64,000 nucleotides of DNA, taken from positions 1,674,001 to 1,738,000 of the forward strand of contig JAWNGF010000002.1 of NCBI GenBank assembly GCA_037039685.1. Reading direction: 5' to 3'. The position numbers were made by a program, and so were the translations under genes. The stretch's first letter is position 1. Each line of letters begins with the position of its first letter. The DNA is from Ceratobasidium sp. AG-K (lineage: Eukaryota; Basidiomycota; Agaricomycetes; Cantharellales; Ceratobasidiaceae). Below, in pieces: positions 1-10,932 of this stretch. Under the pieces are notes generated by a model, which did not search any database, had not been told where the DNA came from, and saw only the letters and a program-made list of their open reading frames with translations.

Positions 1-1361
1 TTAACCCAGGGGATGTGAAGCCAGTCACGATTGTAAACTCACGTGAAAAAACGAGAGAGCTGAGCTCGCTGGCGCTTGTGCACGTCACCTTCCGCCCAAA
101 GTACACTCTTTCCCATCAGCCGCTCTATGATAGGAAGAATGATAGGAGATTTGGCTGTGCAAATGATATTAGTTGCATTTAGGGTGCGATTTTGAATCTA
201 TGCATACTATAGCTATACACCTCTTTGCTGAAGATGTGGGAGAGAGCGCCTGGGTCAGCGGTCACAAGCTGTAAGCGGTGTCAGCTAGTGGAAAACACGT
301 TCACGTTAATTAATACTTAAAATATCAGCGTGAAACATTGCTCCTTTGATCCTGTATGTGGGACCGTATGCATCAAGCCAATTCCTGTGAGCTTCCCCAA
401 ATGGACTCTCATGAGTGATCAGCTCCTGCAAGTCAAGTGGGACATATTAGTGCACTGCAGCCATCCAAAAAGACAAGGACGTACATGTCCCCAAAACCAA
501 TCGGCGCCAGTCTAAGACAGGTTAGTGAAAGCGTGGTACATGGGGATGAAATAGCATACGGGAGTCGGCAAGTGCCTAATTGGGGAATTGACTGCCTCGA
601 CAAGCTTCCGCGCAGCAAGAACAGTAACAAGAGCAGCAGAGGCAGCAAGGGCAGCGGAGGCGGGGTGGTCGGCGATGAAGGACATGGAATGCGATTTGGG
701 GAAGGTGAGCGGGAGCTATGCTTTTATATCTAGTAATTTGACTGAAATTGGTTGGTGGCAAAAACAAGTTGCGGGGTCAAGTGTAGATGATCGGGAGGGG
801 TATCGGCGGCCTCAAGGCAGATTCGTCGACTGAGATATCGGGAGAAAAAAAGACCACGGCAATGCGAAACATGGCCGGCTCAAGTTCTGGCCGCCGTCCA
901 AGGCAACGAGCGCTCCCGTTTTTCCACAGCGGTTGGTTTTGCGGTTGGGACCATTTAGAAATTCCATCACCACAGATAGACTTAACCAGACAGGGCATAC
1001 TCTGCTTAACGGGTCTGGACGTCTGGATCGACGTCAAGGGTCCTCTTGTCATCTCCGGTGTATCGGCTCACCTTTCCTGCCAACTCGGTTCAACTTCACG
1101 TCAATTGGATATGGCCGTAATCCCGTCGGATTGCTCTTCGTTGCCCATCGCGTTGAGATAGAAGCCAAGGACAGGGGCTCGCTGTCCGAGATCATGGCAC
1201 CCCCATTTTGAGCGAATGTCACTCGATGCTCTCGTACATCACTTGGTGTAGAGTTATAAGACCTCGATCTCGATGCATTCTTCTCATCACCGCCCTCGTC
1301 CTCCAACGCCACAGACCGAAGACTTGACCCCTATCACAACTTCGACCTACTTAATTTTACT
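1..1361. other. Left-edge region without a recognisable gene
   Basis: No reading frame here resembles a protein I know. Open frames around 430-830 overlap on both strands and reflect an AGC/GCA-rich patch near 600-665 rather than coding signal. The last few hundred bases should hold the promoter and 5' UTR of the membrane-protein gene that starts at 1362. Confidence 0.5.
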
Positions 1362-2964
1362 ATGACTAACTGGTCAGATCCCGCCACTGTGATGGCACAG
1401 GCGGCTGTCTTTACTCAGCTCCTCTGGGTTTTGTTGGGAATCATTGGCTGGGAGGTCCTCAGTACATTATCCTTTGATTTTCGTACACTCAAAAAGTGGA
1501 GAGAGTTCAAGGTGAGTAGACTATTTCCGTCGCGGAGTCGATTCTAACGTCGTGTTCAGTGGCCGTTGGTACGATAGCCTAACGGGATATCTCAACCTAG
1601 ACTGACAGCGGTATCAGGTGTTCTACTTTATCTGTAGATATTCGATTCTAATCGCGTTGATCGTCCTCAACGTCATCAATAACACCAAGACCGAGATCAA
1701 CTGTCAAGGTAAGCAGCATATATTCTGTGGCCTGAACTGTTCTAATAACTTGTTGCAGCAATGTACACTCTTGCTCAGGTGTGCTCTCTTGCCGTTTCCT
1801 CGTACCTTTTTTGACAGTCGACTAGTTTTTGGGTAACGTCGCGATTGGAACCACATCCAACCTCCTCATGTTCAGGGCGTGAGTGTTTCCGATAGTCTCA
1901 TGCCAACTGAAGCTCATCCACTCGTAGAATGGCCATCTGGTCGCGCAATATCTGGGTCGTCGCTCCGCTAATTCTCATTGCCCTCGGGCACTGGGCTATC
2001 CTATTGCACGGTGGGTAGCCTCGCTAGTATTAGCGTTCATGAGGTTCTGATCCGGCTCGGTGTGTCATAGGAATTATTGCGGTGCGCGCCGTGTGGAACC
2101 CGGCAGTTGGAGTATGCATTGTAACCGCACGTCCAACATCTTCCTTCGTTTGTTGTACAACTATAGTAAGTCTGTGCGCGCTACCTCATTTGCGTCCAAT
2201 TAACCGTGCACTAGCCATGGCATTTGATCTCCTCGTCTTGATATTGTCCGTCAGCGGGTTGATGCGCACCGGGCATGGCCGGGGCTCTGGACTCTGGAAA
2301 TTGCTTTTCCGGGATGGCATTGCGTACTTTGCTGTTGCGTTTATTGGCAACCTCGTTGCTGCTGTGAGTATCCAGATCCCGTTAGCATCTACTCGGCAGC
2401 TTACGTACCATACCACTAGATTTTTGCTATATTGCATTTGAATGCTGCGTAAGTTCATGCACAATGTGGCGTGCTCTTTTAGCTGACGTTGGTGTAACTA
2501 GTATGGATATCATGTTTACGGTTCCGGCGGCGGTCTTTAGCGCGATTGTGGCCTGTCGTTGTGTTAGGCGTTTGTCTGATTGGACGGCGCAGGATGTTTA
2601 CGTCCAGTATGTTTCACATTATTCAACACGTACTCGACGCTGACAAGAACTTGTAGTTCGAGCGCGCGGGTAAGCTCTCGTCAGCACAGTTCCAATAAAC
2701 GGTCCAAGTCGACCAACCCCGCGGTCCACATTGGGATGGAGACAATTTCTAATGGCAATACCAAGTACATGCTTCTCCCCGATTCTCCCGATCGTAGGCT
2801 GACTTTTCTTGAACAGCACCGACATTACCTTTTACAGGGGTGGTCCTTCGCAGGCCTCCACTATTGACCTGGAGCATGCAACTAATGTCGTGGGCATTGA
2901 CGAGCTCCCCGAGTCGGAGCGAGACAAAAAGTACAACCAGACGAGCTTCATGCCTATGCACTAG
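1362..2964 (+). CDS. Multi-pass membrane protein, orphan basidiomycete family
   Basis: Many short exons join into a strongly hydrophobic protein. Exon 1 (1362-1511) ends in KKWREFK; a 9-nt exon at 1560-1568 encodes WPL, and the next exon from 1618 begins VFYFICRYS. Hydrophobic segments follow (LIALIVLNV, IWVVAPLILIALGHWAILL, AFDLLVLILSVSGL, IAYFAVAFIGNLVAA, MDIMFTVPAAVFSAIVACRCV), giving about six or seven membrane spans. The C-terminus is polar and ends NQTSFMPMH. The layout resembles the large family of uncharacterised seven-span proteins of Agaricomycetes, with a short first hydrophobic segment followed by a conserved W-x-L-V-F-Y-F-x-x-R-Y stretch. I do not know a function. Exon boundaries in the last 400 bases are approximate. 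Confidence 0.75.
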
Positions 2965-3218
2965 AGTGCGGCTTGTCTTGGTATGATGGGTGGGGTTTCT
3001 AGACGCTGGGAACCTGTGCTTGATTGGGCTTTTTGTTTTCCTTGGTTTCGTTCGTTTTTTGCTTTGCTTGCTTTGAGGCCTGCAGTGTGCACATGGCTAT
3101 CACAATCGCTAGAGTTTCCCTGTATTTCATATTTAGCCATGAATTCCATGAGCTGCACCGAATCCATATCAAGGGCGGCATCGATGCAATAAACAAGAGG
3201 AACTCGAGAAAAACAACA

Positions 3219-4552
3219 CTAAGCAGCTGCGGGGGTAGAGAAGAGGTCTTTCTCCAGGGATGCCAAAAAGTCGTCGGCGCCAGGGTCGGCGTTGTGTCCA
3301 AGCATCTTTCTGCGTTTCGCCTCGAGCATCGCACGTCGGTTGTCGAGTTCTTCCTTGCGCTTCTCGAGAGCCCGACTCGTCCCCCTCGCCTCACTAGAAC
3401 CTTCAGACTGCACTCGAGCCTGAAGGGCTAAATCGGCCCCCACCTCGCCACGCACTTGGACCGTCTCGTCTCGAGCCCGCTTGAGCTCGGCCATCTGTCT
3501 CTGCCGTGTCTCTTCATCCTGTGAAAACTGATAGAAGCCCGCGCCCGTTGCCCGGTTCTCTTTGCTCGCATCATAACGTTCAACGGCGGGTGTTTCGATG
3601 AGTGATTCTTCTATCGCGGCACGGCGTTCGTCTGTAGGCTCGTATATCTGGAAATGGGTCGCACGGCCATCTGCGGGTCCAAATTAGGTCAGATCGGGGG
3701 TGGCGCGACTTATCGAGGTTGTGGGGATGAAATGAGTGTCAGGCACTTACAAACAACATCTGGGCTGTCAAAAATGTGTCAATCCATTAAAGTGAGATGA
3801 GAGATATGGACAAACGCACTCGTCGTCCCCGGGCACTTCCGCGATATTATTCTCTGGTAAACGGTCCCGAGGGACTTCGCTGCGGCGGGCAGTGCGAATT
3901 CGTCCAAATTCGTCCTCATATTCGACAATTGGATCATCCTGTCATGTGTTAGTAAGTGCTATAAACGGTATTCTCTCGGAACGTACATTGGCATGCGGAC
4001 CAGGTACGACCAACGACTCGTCTCGATCTAGACTGTCGTCCGAGTCTCCGTCGTCGCGGCTGTCAAACTGTGGGGTACGTCTTATAATTTATTCGGGACA
4101 GTTTGACCAGCGATATCCACTCACGTCCACAAGGAGAGATTCACGCTGTTTGTCATTTAGTCCAGCCCCTTTTCCTTTTTGGAGCTTGTCGTAAATCGCT
4201 GCTTTGCGCTCCAATGCCGCGCGGGCCGATTCGAGGGTGGGTTTGCTCACTTGCTCGAGCTCGACATCTCGCTGGGCCCGTGCGTGGACACCCTTGTTCG
4301 GACGTGCCCATGTAGTGGGTTTCTACAAAGCCAAGTAAGAATCTAGACCGAATGAAACAGTAAAAAAAAAAAAAAGACGCGCGGGCAAAGACCAGGGCTC
4401 ACCTTGTCCGGGCGTTTGATTCCACCGGCGACAGGCTCCGCCTTGCCCTTGCCCATAGCCTTTGACTTGGAAAACGCATCTTCGTGCTTGGCGAGCTCGG
4501 CTTTGAGGTCAAAGAACGATCCTGCGCTGACGACTTGTTTCTTTCCCGACAT
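3219..4552 (-). CDS. CCDC174-like coiled-coil nuclear protein
   Basis: The start at 4552 is ATG, and the N-terminus (SGKKQVVSAGSFFDLKAELAKHEDAF) has the S-x-F/L-x-DLKAEL-x-K-x-E-x-F pattern that opens animal and fungal CCDC174 proteins. Later exons encode an acidic middle part with a DDPIVEYEDEFGR-like stretch, then YDASKENRATGAGFYQFS and a charged helix (QMAELKRARDET). The last exon is a long charged helix (RALEKRKEELDNRRAMLEAKRRK). CCDC174 is a nuclear protein linked to the exon-junction/splicing machinery in animals; the fungal role is inferred only by similarity. Introns are short, and small exons around 3750-3900 make internal boundaries approximate. It is convergent with the membrane protein at 1362-2964. 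Confidence 0.75.
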
Positions 4553-4661
4553 GGTCGTCGTTGATTAGGTGGCGCCACGCCGGGGGTGGCTAGGCGCCCG
4601 GAATTTCAAAGTGAGGTCGATGACCTCGACAGCGTCAAATTTCGCTCTCGAGTCGCATACA

Positions 4662-5429
4662 ATGGCCCGCCCGGACTCGAACAAGAATATATGGATCGCG
4701 GCTGGAGATGGTGACTTGGAGCGGGTCAAGGTGCGTATTGTTACAGCTCCGAGGATATTTTTCATGTGCGTTTGCAGGAGCTCATCGAGGAGCAAGGTAG
4801 GTCTCACAACAGGGACGATCGACACAAATTGATATACGATAGGATTATCGCCCAACGCACCGGACGATGTGATTGGGTATACACCGATGTAAGTACATAC
4901 TTGTTTGGTTTTCGTTTCTAACGATATGACAGGCATGCCGCCGCTTCGTACGGCCACCTCGAATTGCTCACGTACCTCATCTCCAAAGGCGGAGACGTGA
5001 ATATAGCCGACGAAGAGGGTGACACGCCGCTCTACGCCACCGAATCGGTCACTGTCGCCGAGTTTCTAGTAGACCACGGTGCGCGGGTGGACATGACCAA
5101 CTCGGAAGGTGTCTCTGTAAGTGTTCTTCTCGGTCCTGTCCGTGTACTCAATTGTGTAGCCGGCCGAGGCGACAGAGGAAGACTTTCCCGACGTGGCGGC
5201 GTTTATCCGGTCCAAGAGCAGCATCCCGCAGCCACCTGCCACGCACGAGGCAGCGTCAGAGGAAATGACGGACGAGTTGATCACTCGGGCAGAGGCAATT
5301 ATCGCGCGGGCAGAAGCCGAGGGTCGGGATCCTCACGACGAGATCACAGCCCTCGTTGGACAGACGGTATTTGGCGGAATGGCATGGGCACAACGGGATG
5401 ATCTGCAGAGGGACGAACCTGAGCGGTAA
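4662..5429 (+). CDS. Small ankyrin-repeat protein
   Basis: Five exons. Exon 1 is 4662-4730 (MARPDSNKNIWIAAGDGDLERVK), exon 2 is only 19 nt (4778-4796), and the rest follow to the TAA at 5427-5429. Ankyrin motifs are clear: NIWIAAGDGDLERVKELIEE, then GYTPMHAAASYGHLELLTYL, ISKGGDVNIADEEGDTPLYA and VAEFLVDHGARVDM. The C-terminal part is a charged helix (ITRAEAIIARAEAEGRD) ending GMAWAQRDDLQRDEPER. The size (about 200 residues) and layout match small fungal two-to-four-repeat ankyrin proteins such as the uncharacterised S. pombe ones. The partner and function are unknown. It shares a short divergent promoter (about 110 bp) with the CCDC174-like gene. Confidence 0.85.
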
Positions 5430-5456
5430 TATAGATACATGTACTTCTTGCGACTA

Positions 5457-6109
5457 CTAGATTTTTTCCTCCGTCTGGTCTTTTCCCTCCATCTCACTGG
5501 ACCGAAACACCCGCGGCTCACGCAGGCCGTCCCAGGCTTTTTCGAAGCGCGCCTTGGCAGCGGCGATGTCCCCCACCGCCGTGCGCAGACGTTCTTCTCG
5601 CCGCTGAGTAATGTACTGCTCGTCGCCGAGAAGGAACATGAGTTTGAGCGAGTGTGTGATGCTCAGTAAGGAGTTGGCCGCCAGGACCTGCACAAACTAA
5701 GTCTAGGTCAAACGCGCGAGACTGGACGCACCATGCTCTCGGCGCGACACTCGGCCTGAAACGCTTCTTGGGCGATTTGGAACCTGTCCTTGTCCTCAAT
5801 CTGCCTCACTTAATTCATTGTAAAGCGCGCGAATGGGGAACTGACCGAGGCGATACCAACAAGATCTGCCATTCCTTCAGCCAGACCTTCGACTTCAACG
5901 TCAACCAGCCTGTTCCATTCTTCTTCGTGGTTCTGGAGGTACGTTTCCGAGTCGACCTGGGGGACTGTAACGGAGGATTTGAACGAAGCGGTGGGAAGTG
6001 CGGTTCGGAACCGGGCGTCTGTTTGGAACGCGGCGGGTTGAGATTGCTGGGAAGACGGTTGCGTCGAGGGTCTAGAAGAACCTGCTTGGGAGGGCTGTGA
6101 TTGGGACAT
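5457..6109 (-). CDS. MED22: Mediator complex subunit 22 (Surfeit-5 family)
   Basis: The start at 6109 (MSQSQPSQAGSSRPST...) is followed by a Ser/Gln-rich leader, then ETYLQNHEEEWNRLVDVEVEGLAEGMADLVGIAS. The second and third exons give IEDKDRFQIAQEAFQAECRAESM and VLAANSLLSITHSLKLMFLLGDEQYITQRREERL. The pattern of an N-terminal helix, a central R/A-A-N/E-SL-x-x-I/L-x-x-LK segment and a trailing coiled coil is that of the Med22/Surf5 family, a small subunit of the Mediator head module that binds Med11. It is about 175 residues, normal for the family. The Ser/Gln leader is an addition. It is convergent with the ankyrin gene, with only 27 bp between stops. Confidence 0.8.
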
Positions 6110-6230
6110 TGTGTTCGATTGGGTGGCTAGTGTGGTTGCTAATTATGTCCAAGCTAGGCGCATGATGCGTGATCAGACGCGTGATGCTCGGCATCGCCAC
6201 CATGCATAATTCACTTGCTCGCGACCACAC

Positions 6231-7658
6231 ATGGCGTCCAAGGGCGTAAACGACCTCGCTGGGAATGCGGCTCCCTCGAGCGAGAACCTCACCACTGCGT
6301 CGGCCGACCCGCCGATTACGGATGTGACGACTACTGAGCCCTCGACTGACCGAAAAGCCCGGGTGGTGGTCGAGTATGTGAATGTTCCGCCGGTGGTGGG
6401 GGAGGCAGAGTCGGACGATGAGGCGGTTGGGGAGGACGCGGGTGATCCGGCGACGGAGGACTTGTTGGCTGCTTTCCCAGATGATACCGAGGTGCGCCAA
6501 CATTGAACCTTATGAGCCACAATTAAACATTGACATCGGGGTATTACATGCTTCGATCTGTAGGATATTGATCTCGTCCATGCCCGGCTACACGCCCTAG
6601 ACGCACTCCGTCTTTCCCGATTCGCAAACCACCTCAAGCGACTATGTCTCCGACAAAACTTTATCTCGCATATTGGACAAGAGAATATTGGAGCACTGAA
6701 GCAGCTCGAGGAGCTGGATTTGTATGATAACAAGGTCAAGCACGTCGGGTCTGGGTTGGACGGTCTTTCGGAGCTCAAGTGGGTGTATTTACTTTTTGTG
6801 AACTGGACTAATGGTTGCAGGGTGCTGGATCTTTCGTTTAATCTGCTCCGGAGTGTCCCGTCTGGGCTAGAACAGCATTCGTTGTTGCATACGATTTTCT
6901 TTGTGCAGAACAAGATTAACAGGATTTCGGGTGTACAAGGTCTGGCGGGGAGTTTGAAGAGCTTGGAGTTGGGCGGGAATAGGATTAGGGTGGGTAAATT
7001 GAAGTGATGGTGCAATGACTTATGGGTGTGCAGTCGATTGAAGGCTTGGAAGGACTGGGCAAGTTGGAAGAGCTGTGGTTGGGCAAGAACAAAATTACCA
7101 AGTTGCAGGTTCGTTCACCAATGTGTCATTGCTAGGTCTAACACCATGTAGGGTCTGGAAACGCTCACATCGCTCCGAGTTCTGTCGATTCAATCGAACC
7201 GAATCACGAAGCTCGAGAACCTGGACGCGCTGACCAACCTAGAGGAGCTTTACATCAGCCATAACGGATTGGAAAAGATAGAAGGGCTGGACAAGAACGT
7301 AAGGGCACTGCGTTGGCTCGACTCGTGCTGATGGGGAATAGACTAAACTGCGAACGCTCGATGTGGGTGGCAATGCGATCCGTGCAGTCGAGGGGGTATC
7401 GCACCTCGCTGAGCTGGAGGAGTTTTGGGTGGGTGCGCTCGATTGCTTCAGACGTTTGCTTATACGGCGCAGGCGAGCGACAACCAGGTCGAGACGCTCA
7501 ACGATTTGGAGCGGGAGCTGGGCGGGATCAAGACGCTGTCGACGATCTACCTGGAGCGCAACCCGTGCGAGACGACGGACCGAACGGGGTACAGGAGAAA
7601 GATTATGCTGGCTTTGCCGCAGGTGCAGCAGATTGATGCGACGTACACGCGCAAGTAG
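6231..7658 (+). CDS. sds22: Protein phosphatase 1 regulatory subunit SDS22
   Basis: An acidic N-terminal tail (about 90 residues, DDEAVGEDAGDPATED) leads into a run of 22-residue leucine-rich repeats of the SDS22 type: LCLRQNFISHIGQENIGAL, LEELDLYDNKVKHVG, VLDLSFNLLRSVPSGL, FFVQNKINRISGVQGL, SLELGGNRIRSIEGLEGL, ELWLGKNKITKLQ, VLSIQSNRITKLENLDAL, ELYISHNGLEKIEGL, TLDVGGNAIRAVEGVSHL. It closes with an LRR cap (STIYLERNPCETTDRTGYRRKIMLALPQVQQIDAT). SDS22 binds the PP1 catalytic subunit in the nucleus and controls its maturation and mitotic activity. Introns interrupt the repeats; none breaks the frame. The start at 6231 lies 121 bp from the divergent MED22 start. Confidence 0.92.
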
Positions 7659-7750
7659 AGTGCATGCTAGAGAATATATGACTTGTGACTTGTTTGGCGG
7701 AGGCTGTGCATGTGTACGAGGGTGACTGGCGCTTAGACACGACGACGACG

Positions 7751-10604
7751 ATGAGCGCGAGCCCGAGTCCTCGCATCAACAACAAGCAGCGCAAGCCCGA
7801 GGGGGCGCCGAGGGGGTGAGAATAGCGGTGCATATATTATTTGGTGCTGATTATGTAGACGGGGGGCCTGGCGCGGAGCCAACTTTGTGCCCAGTCCGGG
7901 ACGGCAGTTTGGGCCGTCGGCAGCGTTTCCGCCGCTACAGCCGACGCACGGACCTGTACACCACTTTATGCTGGCGACGCTGGTGGTAAGTCGATTAATA
8001 ATATTTTACGCATGCTGACGGGATACAGGGCTCGCCAGTGGTCCTGACGACGCGGACCAATCCGGTGCAGCGGTGGGAAGCGACGCTGACGGCAGCAGCC
8101 ACCGACGACGGAACGCCCGGCGCTGCGCTGCGCAACGCCAAAGACCTTGCGAACCCCGGCCCAGTCCAAGAGCACGTGTTTATTCCTGCCCAGTCGATTG
8201 CGAGCTGTGTGCCCCAAGGCAGCAGTCCCCCGCCGCCCAATCAGCAGCCAGCGTGGGGCCAGAACGTCGATGAGCTTACGTTTGGTGCGACGACGTCGGG
8301 CCAATGGGACCAGTTCTCGGCCAATGAGAAGATGTTTGGCGTTGTCACGAGCTTCAACGAAGAGGCATACACCACCGCCATCGACCGCAATGCCCCAGAC
8401 TTTAAGGAAAAGGAGCGCAAGGCAGAAATCCTTGCCAAGGAGATCATGGCTGTGAGTCGGTCGTATTCATCTCTTCGTGTGCTCACATACCCAGTCGACG
8501 AGCAATAATCCCCACATTGCCGAGGAACGCGGTGCAGTCGACGACAGCGGCCTCAATGAAGAGGACAAGTGAGTGTAGAAATTGTTAATCGGCGTGTCTG
8601 ACTTTTGCAGGTACTCGTCGGTCATACGAGGCCAAAACGCATATGTCCCCCCTGGCGCGCGTCGGGCTGCTGGAGCCACACCCAACGGAAACAATACGCC
8701 AGCAGTCAAATCGCCCACGCCCAAGTCTCCACCTCCCAACGCGAACAATGCCCCAGCTGCTACGGAGACCAAGCCCGAAGTTCCCAAGGTCGCCATCAAC
8801 GGAGCAGAAGCCAGCGCCAAGGTATGCTTCTTCTCCCGTCCCACGCATGTACTCACTACGCGCAGCCTGGCGACACCAACAACCTCATGGGCTCGTTCCG
8901 CGAATTCATGTCTAACGAAAAGCAACGCCTCACCCAAAAGAAGCAGGCCATCGTCAAGTCGGAAAAGGAAAAACGCATGGCCGAGCTCGTCGCGTTTAGC
9001 CAAAACTTCAAGGTGTGTTTGACCAGCTCTCACGCGGGCTTTTTTAATTTCGCTGTATATTTTCGATTTTTCGATTCGATTTCGATGTGTGGCGATAGCT
9101 CAACAAACCCATCCCCAAAGACCTCGTCTCGATCCTCACCAAGGACGAAGAAAAGGCCAAGCAGATTGTCGAAAAGTCGACCCAAGACGCCGTTTCGGGC
9201 AAGGCGAGGCAGATTGGCGGGACCCCGGCCGTGGCCAGCACGTCGACAGCCAAGAAGGCCGCTCCCACTCCGGCGGCTGCTCCGGCGGCAACCAAGGCGC
9301 CCAAGATGGTTATTCAAGCGATTCCACCGTTTAATGCCAACAAGCTGCGTGGTCCGGCGGCCCAGACCAAGAAGGAGGTGCGTTATGTGGGCTAGTATGA
9401 GCGTGGCTAATGTGAGCAGTCGTTGAGTGTCAAGCCTGTTTCGGCTGCAAAGGACCGGGATCCGAGCCCGACGAGCGCCGCGTTGAGGTTGAATGCGAAT
9501 GCGCCCATGTTCAAGCCTGTGAGTGTGCAGTTTGGGGTGAGATCTGGGCTGACTCGACTAGGGCCATGGTCCATCTGCGAGCGTGTCTGCGTCTGCGGCT
9601 CCTACGCCGTCGCCTAAGCCCAAGACGACCGACGCGGTGGGTATTTTATTGGGGCCGAGACGCTGGCTGATACAGTAACTAGCCTGCCGCGCCTTCGAAT
9701 CCGTTCTATGGCACCAAGACGTTCAAAAAGTCCCAGATGACGATGCTCAAGGAAGAGTTCAATCCGTTCAAGTTTGCCAAGGTTGCCGAAGCGTCGAGCG
9801 TTCGTGAGTATTGAGGTATGGCGATGAGCCCATCTGACTGCGAATAGCCCCCACCTGGCCGTATACCGGGCGCAAATTCCTCATGCTCTTCCCCGGTCCG
9901 AATGTTGCCCCTCCTCCCTCTCAGCCGCCCCAACCTCAACCCCAGCCGACTCCCACTCAAACCCCTCAGCGCCGCAACCACAGCCTCCCCACCCCCCTCC
10001 ACCGATGCAACAGCAGGCTACGCCGCCCGTTCCTGGACCGTACGAAGACGACCACTCGAGGAGCCCGTACATGCCCATGTACCAGTACCCGTATCCTTAT
10101 CCCGGGCAGGTGAGTCGCGTCGAATAGTCGAGGCGTGGTGTTGATGGCGTGTAGCCTCCTATGCCGCAGATGATGCAGGTCCCTCCTGCGGGTGCGCCTC
10201 CTGGATACATGCCACCTCAGTATATGCCGCCGATGCCCTATCCGCCGCACCAGATGCCGAACCAACGTGAGTCACTCCTACCCCTAGTTAGCTAGACTAA
10301 ATCGTTTGCAGCCATGTACGGAGCACCGATGCCAGGTATGCCTCACATGCCATACATGCCTCCGGGACCGTACCCGCCAGGCGGAGCACCGCGCGGCTCG
10401 ATGCCCCCGCACGGATATTATCACCAGAGCCCACAACGTAAGTTGCTCGCAGGCTGTTTGGATAGATATTGACTGGGAACAGTCGGACATGCTGTGCCGT
10501 ATCCGATGATGATGCAGCCCCCGCCACCCGGTGCGCCGACTCCGCACCCATACGACCAGGGTCCGCCGAATGGGCCGCCTGGACAGTTGGGCGTTGGGCA
10601 CTAG
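7751..10604 (+). CDS. PBP1: Ataxin-2 homologue (Pbp1), LsmAD protein
   Basis: Exon 1 (7751) encodes MSASPSPRINNKQRKPEGAP. The second part has an Lsm-like fold start (HHFMLATLVGSPVVLTTR) followed by FIPAQSIASC, then the LsmAD domain, with NVDELTFGATTSGQWDQFSANEKMFG and TSFNEEAYTTAIDR. A PAM2-like motif LNANAPMFKP lies at 9489-9518 and should bind the MLLE domain of poly(A)-binding protein. A WPYTGRKFLMLFPGP block and a Pro/Met/Tyr-rich C-terminal tail follow. Ataxin-2/Pbp1 acts in the cytoplasm on poly(A) tail control and stress granules. One oddity: in the CCCC run at 9962-9965 the frame that encodes WPYTGRKFLMLFPGP and the frame that encodes the Gln/Pro tail differ by one missing base. Confidence 0.9.
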
Positions 10605-10932
10605 TTGGATGAGGAGATGTGGAGATTGGGAGCGGTTCAAGTTTTCGGGGACGGCAAGATAGTGTGGTTCAAGTTTTCTGGGGAGAGTAGTTTACGATGG
10701 GGTTGGGGGTCTGCCATGAACGGGGATGGTATGACATCATGTTTGTGGGGTGAGGGCGGTCGTGTATGTACCTCTTTCATCCGGGCTATCGATTCGTTGT
10801 TGCTGTGAAGTACGAAAGTCGATCATCGCAAGGTCGCATTCAAGATTCGACGCAAGCTCATTGCATTCATCACAAGACAATATTATATTCACCAGAGCCC
10901 ATACAATGATCACAAGCCATAAAAGTCCAATA
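10605..10932. other. Intergenic region between convergent ataxin-2 and BUB1
   Basis: The two genes end toward each other. The stretch should hold both 3' UTRs. I see no RNA gene or repeat. Confidence 0.5.

Noticed and set aside
430..830. Overlapping open frames on both strands near the left edge
   Set aside because: They overlap each other in several frames, are short, and follow an AGC-rich low-complexity patch; no domain or splice logic.
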